Origin: a virus
IMG/VR virus record: IMGVR_UViG_3300023284_002089
Location: 1-34,188 of that record
Length of the DNA: 34,188 bases
Reading direction: 5' to 3' (one strand)
This document shows positions 1-7,652 of this stretch, one piece after another. Numbering within the stretch: the stretch's first letter is position 1; each line of letters opens with the position of its first letter. A program made the position numbers and the translations under genes. The notes below the pieces were generated by a model. It did no database searches and was not told where the DNA came from. It worked only from the letters and a program-made list of their open reading frames with translations.

Positions 1-257
1 GGCAGATCTGGTTAGGTCTATTGAGACCCTGAATGCCACATTCAATAACCTGAGCAGAACAGTAAAGGCCGCCACGCTAGATGCCATTAACCCGGCAGCG
101 GTCTCTCAAAACGTATTCAACCTACTTGCGGGCCAGGTTGAATACGTTTTGAGAGACCGCTGCCGGGTTAATGGCATCTAGCGTGGCGGCCTTTACTGTT
201 CTGCTCAGGTTATTGAATGTGGCATTCAGGGTCTCAATAGACCTAACCAGATCTGCC
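1..257. repeat. 123-bp perfect inverted repeat at the window edge
   Basis: Positions 1-123 are the exact reverse complement of 135-257, separated by an 11-base loop (124-134). The right arm is the continuing tape-measure gene. The left arm is the same coding sequence turned round. A perfect 123-bp palindrome inside a structural gene, lying at the very end of the sequence, is the usual signature of a fold-back chimera or assembly artefact and not of biology. A hairpin genome end cannot be fully excluded. Confidence 0.95.
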
Positions 258-1126
258 GTGGCCCTGATACCGACGATGATGGATTTTGAAATGAATTCCT
301 GAATGGCTTCCTGGTTGTCATCCACGATCATCTCAAGCTCAGCAAATATATCTGTGAGCCCCTGAATGGTTTGAATCGCAGTATCGTTTTTGACTATCGA
401 CTCACCAGTCGCCTCAGTCAGATCCCCAAAGGTATTTGAAAGCTGGGCCATGGAGCCTGAGAAGGTTTGCACCTGAGCTTGAGCCGCGCCTCCAAATTTT
501 GTTTCTAGTGCAGTGAGGGCTTTCTCAAAGGTCTCCGCATTCGTGGCTCCCTTTTGGATAATGAGACCGTATCTAGAAAAGGAACTGATTTCACCGCTCG
601 CGGCCTTACCAACTAAAAGGGCGGCCGCTTTGAGATCAATCCCAAGGGCGGCAGACAGATCTAGCGTGGCAGCGGTAGCTCGCTTCAGTCCCTCTTCTTC
701 GAGTTGCCCTAAGGACTGGATGAGAGCCTGTGTTTCAAGAATAGCTTCATCTCCGAAGGTAGTGACGGATTGTAATTCCGATGCGAAATCTTGTAGGGAT
801 TGAGAGGCCTCAGCGCTAAACTTTCCAGAGAGCTGAAGCGCAGTGTTTAGCTTATTGACGGCATCTTCCTGGGCTTGAGCGGCACGAATGCCATCGACGA
901 TGAAAACATCAAAGAGCTTACGAGCTGCGCGAGACGCGACATTGAACGCGCCAACGACGGCCGCGCTTCCTATGTTGGCTACGAAGTTGTCAAAGATTCT
1001 GCCTAGGCTGGCAAACCCCTTCTTCGTGTCTTTCACAAAGTTATCTGTGGTCTTATCGAGCTTCTTGATTTGCTTGGCCGCATTTCCCTCGACGTCTATT
1101 TCTATGATAATTTTATCCGTTGCCAC
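122..1126 (-). CDS. Tail tape measure protein, 3' end missing
   Basis: N-terminal part of the protein that sets tail length and is packed inside the tail tube. It lies directly after the tail tube and G/GT chaperone genes, the standard place. Residues 1-40 are basic and helical, followed by Ala-rich helices. The segment GKAASGEISSFSRYG is typical of lambda gpH-like tape measures. The start is GTG at 1126, behind AAGGGGAATC, overlapping the T frame by 14 bases. Genuine coding reaches only to about 135. The last few codons and the stop at 122 come from the loop of the terminal inverted repeat, so the stop is not real. Tape measures are normally far longer than 334 residues, so most of this gene is outside the window. 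Confidence 0.88.
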   Translation of the reverse strand: MATDKIIIEIDVEGNAAKQIKKLDKTTDNFVKDTKKGFASLGRIFDNFVANIGSAAVVGAFNVASRAARKLFDVFIVDGIRAAQAQEDAVNKLNTALQLSGKFSAEASQSLQDFASELQSVTTFGDEAILETQALIQSLGQLEEEGLKRATAATLDLSAALGIDLKAAALLVGKAASGEISSFSRYGLIIQKGATNAETFEKALTALETKFGGAAQAQVQTFSGSMAQLSNTFGDLTEATGESIVKNDTAIQTIQGLTDIFAELEMIVDDNQEAIQEFISKSIIVGIRATADLVRSIETLNATFNNLSRTVKAATLDAINPAAVSQNVFNLARK

Positions 1127-1613
1127 GATTCCCCTTTGCGACAGAAGACTTGAAGTTATTTCTGGCCTGATCGCGTCTTAGTTGCTCAATCTTAAATCCC
1201 TGAACAACGCGCATGGCTTCCACCGCCTTATTGGGTTGATCCATGAACCCACCGGGGAAGGGGAGAATGCCCTTGTCGTAAAGCTGATGAGCCTCAATCC
1301 ATTGAAGCGCTGAATGTGAGAAGTAATTTCCTACGCACTTGGAATAGCCGAAAGTATCGTCATTGATCTGGACTTTGTGAAGCGTGGAACCAAAGTCCTT
1401 TTTACATGCCATCTGAGCCTGTCTCATCTCCAGCTTCTCCTCTGCGCCATTACCCTTGAATTGGGAAACACAATCAGAGCAAATAAACTTCCTATTGTTG
1501 AGGGCATGCAGAGTGGAGTTCAAAGAAACAAACTCCCCAGATGAAAGCGTTGAGATTTTCAGGATCGTATAGTAAACGGTTTTTACGCCGAGGCTACTAC
1601 CGATCCCCGTCTC
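1113..1613 (-). CDS. Tail assembly chaperone, T extension made by -1 frameshift
   Basis: This frame stays open from the nine-A run at 1622-1614 to the stop at 1113. It has no good start of its own: the first candidate is a TTG at 1523 in mid-frame. A -1 slip on the A run joins it to the upstream G frame, and the fused G-T product would be 301 residues. G and GT chaperones of lambda-like phages coat the tape measure and recruit tail tube subunits. Near residue 15 after the TTG there is a CxxC (CSDC), and the C-terminus is basic. The frame overlaps the tape-measure start by 14 bases, the classical arrangement. The family is assigned from position and frameshift architecture and not from sequence similarity. 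Confidence 0.8.
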   Translation of the reverse strand, partial: ETGIGSSLGVKTVYYTILKISTLSSGEFVSLNSTLHALNNRKFICSDCVSQFKGNGAEEKLEMRQAQMACKKDFGSTLHKVQINDDTFGYSKCVGNYFSHSALQWIEAHQLYDKGILPFPGGFMDQPNKAVEAMRVVQGFKIEQLRRDQARNNFKSSVAKGNRGNG

Positions 1614-2017
1614 TTTTTTTTTGTGCCAGCACGCTTCCCAATGACAGCCACCCCTTCGGGTGTATCGTCAGCGAATTTATTGAGTAGAACCTTTTCAGCT
1701 AACTTGTTCATTTCAGGCGCACCCAAAACCTGAGTCAATCCATAGATTGATTCATCGGTGAGTTTGCCAGATTCATCTTGTTGAAGTTTGAATTTGGTTC
1801 CGTCTCGATATTCTATCGGGACATTGCTTTCTACATCTTTGACAGCAAACTTAAGGGCCATCATCGACATAGCGGCACCGTCGCTAATCTCCACGCCGCC
1901 TGACATGCTTTTTTGACTCATTAGGTTTGCATATTGCCCCTGTGAGAGCGGCGATACATAAACCGTAATGTGCCCCAACTTAATGGGAATTCTTTCATCA
2001 GTTCTGTAAATAATCAT
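1583..2017 (-). CDS. Tail assembly chaperone G-like protein
   Basis: A 144-residue protein placed between the tail tube and tape measure genes, the position of lambda gpG and its analogues. It is soluble, with mixed alpha and beta character and no signal peptide. Near the C-terminus is a Lys/Arg run (GTKKKRRG) encoded by the slippery A tract, after which the zero frame ends. The start ATG overlaps the tail tube stop by one base (TAATG), suggesting translational coupling. It is expected to be made in excess over the GT fusion and to be absent from the mature virion, by analogy with lambda. Confidence 0.82.
   Translation of the reverse strand: MIIYRTDERIPIKLGHITVYVSPLSQGQYANLMSQKSMSGGVEISDGAAMSMMALKFAVKDVESNVPIEYRDGTKFKLQQDESGKLTDESIYGLTQVLGAPEMNKLAEKVLLNKFADDTPEGVAVIGKRAGTKKKRRGSVVASA
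1614..1622 (-). other. Programmed -1 frameshift slippery site
   Basis: On the minus strand this is nine consecutive A residues, read in the G frame as ACA AAA AAA AAG. After a -1 slip the ribosome continues through GAG ACG GGG into the T frame without meeting a stop. The zero frame stops 11 codons later, at 1583. The A-rich heptamer and its place near the 3' end of G match known tail-chaperone frameshift sites. Confidence 0.82.
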
Positions 2018-3210
2018 TACGTCATACCAATGAACATTTCGTCCTTGTCTCCTTGGCCTCCTCTTGTTGCCCTGAAACTTAAATCATCCACCAGGATTCC
2101 CTCAAGGTCCCCTGTGACAAACTCAGTCGTAAAACATTGGGGTAGCCAGATGCTCACAATAGAACCCAGGTCTAGCTCACCGGGTGATGCACCTGGGTTG
2201 GCTGCCGAGACAAACAAAGAAAACTCAGTCCCGTTCGTCCAATCATCAAAGAAGTTGGTAAAGCTGTCATCCTTATGTGGATTGATAGTTCCTAAGATCT
2301 CCCTATTGGTAACTCGACTGGATACCCTGCCGTTGGGGGAGCACATGTCGGTAAGAAACCCTAGCGTATTTGCGAGGTTTAGACCGAAGGTGTTCACTGG
2401 GATGAGCAAGCCGTTTCGGTACATGCACGCCGATAGAATGAGAGGGGGCAACTCATCATCGAAAACAGGCGTGAATGGTGCGGCCTCAATCGCTTCATCT
2501 CTGTAGCTGAGTGATTCGAGCCCAAAGTTGAAACCAGCTACCTGGCCCGTCACAAAATTATCAAGCGATAGGCTTGCGATTTTTGCCCCAATGAGAGCTT
2601 GTGCGACAGCGTTGGCCCAGAAATAGGTGACACTGAAAGAGGGGTGTCCTGTTGCCGCTGGGTGATAGGTTTGAAAAGCTGAAATGTCTACGTTGTCAGC
2701 CGGTGCGCCTGCCGTTAATGCAAAAGCCAAAGTGATGTTTGCTGCGCCTCCAGTGGTATCGACCGCAACGATTGGCCTGGATTCAAAGGCCCCAGACTCT
2801 TCAACAACAACAATGTCCCCCACTGCGTATTTAGAAATATCCGCATCTTCGATTTGTAAGACCGTAGCGGTATTCCCGATTTTAGTGGTTGAGCCGGTGC
2901 TGTTTCGTCTTGCTCCGAGTGCGCCCTCAAGTAGCTTTGAAAAATCTGGTTCGCCGCCCTCAACGCCTGAGCCTCTAAATTCTACAGGCAATTCACCTGC
3001 GCCCGTTTTGGTTCCGAGCCGTGGGGTGGGCTTTCCTGGGGAGGCGTTTAGCACGTTTCGGTCAATGATTTCTCTTGCGGGGCTCATGCCGAAGCCGTCC
3101 TCAAGGGGTTGAATGAAACTTGTATCAGCGGCCGGGGCTAGATAGGTTCCCTCGGTCGCTTCGGTTTCACATCCGATCACCGTGTTATTCTTAATAAGTC
3201 CTGTAGCCAT
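2017..3210 (-). CDS. Major tail (tube) protein
   Basis: A 397-residue protein starting MATGLIKNNTVIGCETEATEG, a style typical of phage tail tube subunits of the long (about 400-residue) class. Its composition is rich in beta strand, Gly, Thr and Ser, with domains such as FRGSGVEGGEPDF near residues 75-90. It lies just upstream of the tail chaperones and downstream of a tail-completion gene. A GGGGGG ribosome site precedes the ATG. It would polymerise into the tail tube around the tape measure. The identification rests on gene order, length and composition. Its length leaves room for an extra surface domain. Confidence 0.8.
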   Translation of the reverse strand: MATGLIKNNTVIGCETEATEGTYLAPAADTSFIQPLEDGFGMSPAREIIDRNVLNASPGKPTPRLGTKTGAGELPVEFRGSGVEGGEPDFSKLLEGALGARRNSTGSTTKIGNTATVLQIEDADISKYAVGDIVVVEESGAFESRPIVAVDTTGGAANITLAFALTAGAPADNVDISAFQTYHPAATGHPSFSVTYFWANAVAQALIGAKIASLSLDNFVTGQVAGFNFGLESLSYRDEAIEAAPFTPVFDDELPPLILSACMYRNGLLIPVNTFGLNLANTLGFLTDMCSPNGRVSSRVTNREILGTINPHKDDSFTNFFDDWTNGTEFSLFVSAANPGASPGELDLGSIVSIWLPQCFTTEFVTGDLEGILVDDLSFRATRGGQGDKDEMFIGMT

Positions 3211-3219
3211 AGGCCCCCC

Positions 3220-3669
3220 TTAAAGTAGTTGGCTTCTATATTTCACAATAACACCCATACGCACCAGTATGATCGTGTTGGATTCGAAAATCTCAGGCTC
3301 AGACAAAGACGGCCCGTTGATGTTGAGCACAATGCCTGGGATTCCAATCTTGGTATTTACCATTGCTTTGAAAATATCATCCGCCTTATCGTAAATGACT
3401 ACTAGCGCCTCTTCCCGTTGAACATCATCATGAGTCCTAGGAACTGTGTCGGCTAGTAAAATCTCAAATCCCTGATCGAGCGTGAAACTTCTTAGCAAGC
3501 TTTCGGCCGGATCAGCCGCTAGGGGCTTCACTCCAAATGAAAGCTTGGACGTCCTACTGTCATTTTTCTCCATGTCATAGATGTATCTCAGCTCGCTATA
3601 AGTCGAACCCAGTGTAGTGGAGATCGTGGACTTCATTCCAGCAATAATGGCTCCAACAAGGTTCGACAT
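3220..3669 (-). CDS. Tail completion / tail terminator-like protein
   Basis: A 149-residue protein between the head connector and the tail tube gene, the usual place of the tail-completion (terminator) protein that caps the tail and joins it to the head. The N-terminal helix (MSNLVGAIIAGMKSTI) is followed by a beta-rich core and ends in VIVKYRSQLL. The start codon directly abuts the connector stop (TAA then ATG) behind GAGGGG. There is no membrane segment. The role is inferred from context, so connector or neck protein is the alternative. Confidence 0.6.
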   Translation of the reverse strand: MSNLVGAIIAGMKSTISTTLGSTYSELRYIYDMEKNDSRTSKLSFGVKPLAADPAESLLRSFTLDQGFEILLADTVPRTHDDVQREEALVVIYDKADDIFKAMVNTKIGIPGIVLNINGPSLSEPEIFESNTIILVRMGVIVKYRSQLL

Positions 3670-4482
3670 TTAACCCCTCAACAAAACTATATTTCCCTGA
3701 TCCTCTTCGGCTTCATCAATGGTGCCTGACTCATCCCAATCGAGATCTATCTTCACCTTGCTGAGTTCATAGTCTGCGTTTTTCCGCGCCTCATCTCTGG
3801 CCTCTATATCGCCCTCATCTCTGGCGATTGGATTCCAAATGATCCACGCAGCGAAATGAGTGGCCGCCACAGACACCTCGTTGATATCAATTATCTGGGA
3901 TTCGTCTGTAATGAGCTGGTCGCGTTTGAGCCTCAATATTACCCGGTCTTTTGCGGCTATATATTGTTCAAGAAAATCGTTGCGCCCTGGAGGTAGAAAT
4001 CTTGTGTCCGTAATGAGATCGGGGTAGTAGCTACGAAGACACGAATCATCACAGTATATGTTGAGCACAGACTGAAGGACAGTCCCAGCGCTTAAATTCG
4101 CATCAACGGTAATCTCGACATAGAACAGCTCTCTATCGTCGATAGGGGCAAGCGTGGTTTTCTTCCAGTCGGTGATGTTTATCCAAGACAGGAATCCGTT
4201 CTGAGTGAATCCGCTGGTTTCATCAATCACGTCCTCTACTGGCTGGAAGCTGGTGCCATCAAAATATTTGACGGTGACCTTAGCTGGGTTGGTATTGAGT
4301 GTGCCTAAGTTGAAGTGTCGGGTTGAGAATTTCTCTTTCATTCCGATGAAGAACTTGCTCGCTGTGGTCAGTGGGAATGCGAGAGTCTTATCAGCGGGCG
4401 TGCGAGTTTGCTCAGTGGTTTCAACCGGCGTTCCGGATAGATCTAAGATCGTTCTTGTAATATTTCGTCCGATCGGTGGCAT
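3670..4482 (-). CDS. Head-tail connector protein with C-terminal EF-hand-like loop
   Basis: A 270-residue protein. Residues 1-130 are a beta-rich domain (FFIGMKEKFSTRHFNLGTLN, VKYFDGTSFQPVEDV) resembling carbohydrate-binding or virion surface folds. Residues 165-240 form a helical segment (LRLKRDQLITDESQIIDINEV, then a long acidic/basic helix) like adaptor proteins of the gp6/gp15 connector type. Residues 248-259 read DWDESGTIDEAE, an exact match to the EF-hand calcium-loop pattern (D1, D3, S5, G6, I8, D9, E12). It lies between the decoration protein and tail completion genes. Connector is the best call from order; calcium binding is inference. Confidence 0.55.
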   Translation of the reverse strand: MPPIGRNITRTILDLSGTPVETTEQTRTPADKTLAFPLTTASKFFIGMKEKFSTRHFNLGTLNTNPAKVTVKYFDGTSFQPVEDVIDETSGFTQNGFLSWINITDWKKTTLAPIDDRELFYVEITVDANLSAGTVLQSVLNIYCDDSCLRSYYPDLITDTRFLPPGRNDFLEQYIAAKDRVILRLKRDQLITDESQIIDINEVSVAATHFAAWIIWNPIARDEGDIEARDEARKNADYELSKVKIDLDWDESGTIDEAEEDQGNIVLLRG

Positions 4483-4498
4483 GGCTTAAAAGTAGTGA

Positions 4499-4544
4499 GG
4501 GCCAAAGGCCAGGAACAAGGAAGTGTAAAACCAGCCTTGGGCCC
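4499..4544 (-). terminator. Hairpin between decoration and connector genes
   Basis: In the 82-base gap after the decoration gene, the arms GGGCC/AAGGC (4499-4509) and GCCTT/GGCCC (4534-4544) pair over 11 positions with one central mismatch, enclosing 24 bases. On the minus strand a short CTTTT tract follows some bases later. A weak terminator or RNA-stability hairpin after the strongly expressed capsid genes is likely. The poor U tract keeps confidence moderate. Confidence 0.5.
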
Positions 4545-4564
4545 CCACCGTATCTATTTAGTTT

Positions 4565-5002
4565 TTAGGACGGCAAGTAGTAGCTGCACATAACCGCTAG
4601 TTTCCCGGCAGTCATATCGGCAGCGCCCACTGAAGCGACAACCTGACCACTAGCCACATCCGAAACTACAGGATGGAGTTTGTGATCATTGGTATCGTCC
4701 CATAACAATGCGGCTGCATTGTCATAGCCGTTGAGTGATGCGTTTAGGGTTAGTGCGGCCAGCGCATGCGCTACCCCACTGTACCCATCGGCATCACTAC
4801 CGTTACCCCATTCAAGAGTGCCCGCACCGCCTGAGGTGAACGCTACTTGAACGAGTGCGACTATTTCAGCGATTACAGCTCCTAGGGGAAGCGGTTCTTT
4901 TCGAGCCTTGGCAGACAGATCGAAAGCACCCTGTGCCCCACCGTCTTCGCTGACGTCGTACACATATTGCTCATAGTGCATTAGATTTTCACTAGGTGGC
5001 AT
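4565..5002 (-). CDS. Probable capsid decoration / head protein
   Basis: A 145-residue, Ala/Gly-rich, beta-leaning protein immediately after the major capsid gene, where many phages encode a head-decoration protein. Segments include GAVIAEIVALVQVAFTSGG and a C-terminus ending CSYYLPS. There is no signal peptide or membrane segment. The start is ATG at 5002 behind GAGGATATGTAA. A hairpin downstream separates it from the connector genes. The sequence alone does not identify it, so the call is based on order and size. Confidence 0.5.
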   Translation of the reverse strand: MPPSENLMHYEQYVYDVSEDGGAQGAFDLSAKARKEPLPLGAVIAEIVALVQVAFTSGGAGTLEWGNGSDADGYSGVAHALAALTLNASLNGYDNAAALLWDDTNDHKLHPVVSDVASGQVVASVGAADMTAGKLAVMCSYYLPS

Positions 5003-5024
5003 TTACATATCCTCGGTTAAAAGT

Positions 5025-5873
5025 TTAGGAAACAGTGACCACTCGAACGTCAGAAGCCTGAACATCACCGAATAGAACCGTCGAGTTCACTCGCTGTGCT
5101 CTGGATCCAACAACGCCCTCATCGAACACCCTGGTATCCATTCCTCTTTGCACAGCCAACTGTAAATAGCTGGGGTGAAAGAAGAACGAAACGGCATTGG
5201 CTTCCGTAGTCATCTTCGGGTTGAAGCCTAGAACTCTAGCCGGTAATGCAGCACTGACTAGAGGCTGTGCTCCGTCTCCGACGAAGTCTCTGGAAGTTAG
5301 CCCAGTGATGTTGAAGATATCGTTCCACTGAGGAGAATCGAGAATCATGCAACGGCTGCCATCATCTGGCACGTTTGCATTATCCAAGAGTTCCTTAGCG
5401 TTTAGGATATCAACAAGCGCCAACGTGGTACCTGTATCATAGGCTAAGGTGTGATCCGGGGTCGCTCCACTGGGAATCGTGTCATCGATGATGATCCTCT
5501 GCATCTTCTTCATGATGCTGTTGATTGCCAGATCCCTTAGAGCATTCTGCGAATCAATGGTTTGAATGAGCGCCTTGTCTGTAACGATGTAATCCTTAAC
5601 AACCTGATGGTTGATAACCAGCGGGATGTTAGAGGCCGTGATCGCTTCAGCGTCTACCTTCTGACCTTCTAGGATATCCTCGGCTTCATCGAACTCTGGA
5701 AACTGAGTGATGTTGACCTGGTTTCCTAGCGCCTTAATATCTCCCTCATAAGTGCGGGCGACCACACTGTTGAAGGGGTGCGCAGCCAAAAGAGTAGAGT
5801 AGAAAACGCTACTCCACAGCTCTGGCCTCAGGGCCAGAAGCTCTGGACTGGACCGCATTTTTTGATCAGCCAT
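5025..5873 (-). CDS. Major capsid protein
   Basis: A 282-residue protein that forms the icosahedral shell. The N-terminal helix (LRPELWSSVFYSTLLAAHPF) is followed by a strand-rich region (GNQVNITQFPEFDEAEDI), a long helix around 95-130, a segment with MILDSPQWNDIF and a C-terminal strand region ending VLFGDVQASDVRVVTVS. This pattern fits HK97-fold capsid proteins of the compact class. It is preceded by a scaffold gene and has the strongest ribosome site in the module (AGGAGGAACAA before ATG), as expected for the most abundant virion protein. Confidence 0.85.
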   Translation of the reverse strand: MADQKMRSSPELLALRPELWSSVFYSTLLAAHPFNSVVARTYEGDIKALGNQVNITQFPEFDEAEDILEGQKVDAEAITASNIPLVINHQVVKDYIVTDKALIQTIDSQNALRDLAINSIMKKMQRIIIDDTIPSGATPDHTLAYDTGTTLALVDILNAKELLDNANVPDDGSRCMILDSPQWNDIFNITGLTSRDFVGDGAQPLVSAALPARVLGFNPKMTTEANAVSFFFHPSYLQLAVQRGMDTRVFDEGVVGSRAQRVNSTVLFGDVQASDVRVVTVS

Positions 5874-5882
5874 TTGTTCCTC

Positions 5883-6614
5883 CTAAGTTTGGGTTTGTGA
5901 CTGGGCCTTCCCGGCATCATATTTTGCATAGGCGGCGTTTCTATCTTGCTCACTTATGCGTCCGGCTGCGTAGTCCCGGTCAATTTTCATTATGTCGTTT
6001 TCAGTCACCTTAGAATCACCTGGGGGAGTTCCACCTCCACCGCCGTTGATAATAGGGGGACCGTCCGTTTTGTACCAATGAGGACGCGACTGTTTGAGGG
6101 AGTCAGCAAATTCCTTAGCCCCTTTTACAGTGATGTGTCCTCTAGCCGACACGTCAACCTCAACCCCCTTGAAATCTAGGAGCTCGAGATCTGATATGGC
6201 TTCACTTCTTAACCCATCTTTTAAGGCGTGCTTTTGCACTTCTTGGAACTTGTTCTGTCTGATCACAGCTACGTTGAGCTTGTCGTATTCACCTTTTGCA
6301 GCTTCAGCTTCAGCTTTGTACTTGTCAGCCAGCCCCTTGAAATCCTCTTTTGCCCTAAGCTTTTCGGATTCCACATCACCCAAAGTTGTTTCGAGTTCCT
6401 TGCGACGTGTCTTCTCTTTGTGCATGTCATCAAGGACTCTCTGATGATTTTCCCAGGACACCATCCTAGGGGAACCTCCAGCACCGCCGGGGGTTTCATC
6501 AGTCTTTCCTGTGGGATTGGGTTTTGTATTCGCCGAAGAATCATCGGTCTGAGTCGATGGAGCACCGCTACCATCGGGGGGAGCACCGCTTTCCCCTACT
6601 TTAGTTTCAGCCAT
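5883..6614 (-). CDS. Capsid scaffolding protein
   Basis: A 243-residue, highly charged protein directly upstream of the capsid gene. Residues 1-50 are disordered and rich in Ser, Pro, Gly and Thr. Residues 55-125 are predicted coiled coil (HQRVLDDMHKEKTRRKELET and following). The C-terminal part is Gly-rich and ends with a short charged helix region (RISEQDRNAAYAKYDAGKAQ), typical of the capsid-binding tail of scaffolds. It would nucleate procapsid assembly and leave before packaging. The AAGGAGAT ribosome site is good. The type is known from many phages; the assignment here is from order and coiled coil. Confidence 0.75.
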   Translation of the reverse strand: MAETKVGESGAPPDGSGAPSTQTDDSSANTKPNPTGKTDETPGGAGGSPRMVSWENHQRVLDDMHKEKTRRKELETTLGDVESEKLRAKEDFKGLADKYKAEAEAAKGEYDKLNVAVIRQNKFQEVQKHALKDGLRSEAISDLELLDFKGVEVDVSARGHITVKGAKEFADSLKQSRPHWYKTDGPPIINGGGGGTPPGDSKVTENDIMKIDRDYAAGRISEQDRNAAYAKYDAGKAQSQTQT

Positions 6615-6651
6615 TATTTTATCTCCTTTTGGGTTTTATTGAAAGCATGTG

Positions 6652-7197
6652 TCAATTCCTTTTCTTGGTAATCTTGTCAAACTTCTTAAGTAAAACCTTA
6701 AAATATTCATCCCTTACCTTCGCTGCGAACCGTTCTTTTCGCCTTGGATTCGGGATGGTTGGCCGCTTAGGTTGGGAGTTGGCTCCCTCACGGTGGCCCT
6801 TTTCTTTCAAGATAGATTCTGCCTTATCGTAACCGATTTCAATCCTTATATTTTTTCCACGTTTGCCGCCCTGCAAAACTTTGTGCCCTAGGTCTTTCAT
6901 GAAGGCTCCAGAGAGTTTTAAATTCACTGGGCGCTTTCTTTTACTGGGAAATCTGCGCTTCACTGTATTCGGATATCCGCGAGGATCGTTCGCCCGCTTG
7001 TACCTAGGAAACCGCTTAGGCCAGCCTCCTCCACGGATAGGGAAGATCCCCTTAGCTATTAGGCGCTTCATGGCCTTCACCATGTTTTTGCCTATCTTAT
7101 TTGTTTCGGCTGAAGTCAGTGGAGTTTTCAGTTTGTTGAGTTTGCGCTCAAGCCCCCGAACGGCCTTGTCATTGAATTTGGCCTTGAAGCTTCCCAT
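6652..7197 (-). CDS. Head-tail joining / minor virion protein (gp10-like)
   Basis: A 181-residue, very basic protein (Lys/Arg about a quarter of residues). The N-terminus has a helix of the type seen in HK97 gp10-like and Mu gpG-like virion-morphogenesis proteins. A later segment, NLKLSGAFMKDLGHKVLQGG, matches the common layout of a conserved L-S-G-x-h turn followed by beta strands. The start overlaps the upstream gene's stop (TAATG), so the two are probably coupled. It lies between the portal and scaffold genes. Function is inferred from family resemblance and position. Confidence 0.5.
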   Translation of the reverse strand: MGSFKAKFNDKAVRGLERKLNKLKTPLTSAETNKIGKNMVKAMKRLIAKGIFPIRGGGWPKRFPRYKRANDPRGYPNTVKRRFPSKRKRPVNLKLSGAFMKDLGHKVLQGGKRGKNIRIEIGYDKAESILKEKGHREGANSQPKRPTIPNPRRKERFAAKVRDEYFKVLLKKFDKITKKRN

Positions 7198-7634
7198 TAC
7201 TCATCCTCTTGAGAGGCGCGAATGATTCGGGCCACCCCCCGCATGATCTCGGCATTCCAGGTTTCTTTGGTTTGAGGGATGAATCGGCTTCGATCATTGT
7301 TGCCCTCAGCCTTACCTCCTTCCTTGCCCCCTATCTGTGTCTTGATATTGGTTCCAGCGACAGTCACCTTTAGGGCATCCAGCATATCGCCCGTGAGTTC
7401 CAGATCCCTCGTTCCACTGCCACCCTGCGAGCGTTTGAATTTCTTGTACTCTTTTGACAGGCGCTTGAATTTGCCGTGTCCAGAGACGGGGGAAGTCGCT
7501 GCACCCACTTCATCAAGAATAGATTCAGCAATGAAATCCGCAATGTCTTCTCGCACCTCTTCCTTCTTCCCTCTCGGAATGGTGAGCCCAGTCGCCTCCT
7601 CTGGATCAAAGACGTATTTGACGGTGGTCGCTAT
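7197..7634 (-). CDS. Virion morphogenesis protein, apparent ATA start
   Basis: The family pattern is of small phage head proteins with HGKFKRLSKEYKKFKRSQ, then DLELTGDMLDALKV, then a beta region and FIPQTKETWNAEIMRGVARI. The first standard start codon is GTG at 7556, but protein-like sequence continues in frame upstream (VKYVFDPEEATGLTIPRGKK) and matches the usual N-terminus of this family. The best-placed start is ATA at 7634, behind GAAGGGCAGGCG, giving 145 residues. ATA is an extremely rare initiator, so a substitution of an original ATG is equally possible. The same frame holds the portal, separated by two TAA stops. Confidence 0.6.
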   Translation of the reverse strand: MATTVKYVFDPEEATGLTIPRGKKEEVREDIADFIAESILDEVGAATSPVSGHGKFKRLSKEYKKFKRSQGGSGTRDLELTGDMLDALKVTVAGTNIKTQIGGKEGGKAEGNNDRSRFIPQTKETWNAEIMRGVARIIRASQEDE

Positions 7635-7652
7635 CGCCTGCCCTTCTTAGGT

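Noticed and set aside
1-123. Separate plus-strand coding segment or a hairpin telomere at the left end
   Set aside because: It is an exact inverted copy of tape measure sequence and carries no independent gene. An artefact is the simpler explanation.
6094-6671. Two long plus-strand frames opposite the scaffold gene
   Set aside because: They are Ser/Leu/Phe-rich mirrors of the charged scaffold coding strand with no ribosome sites.
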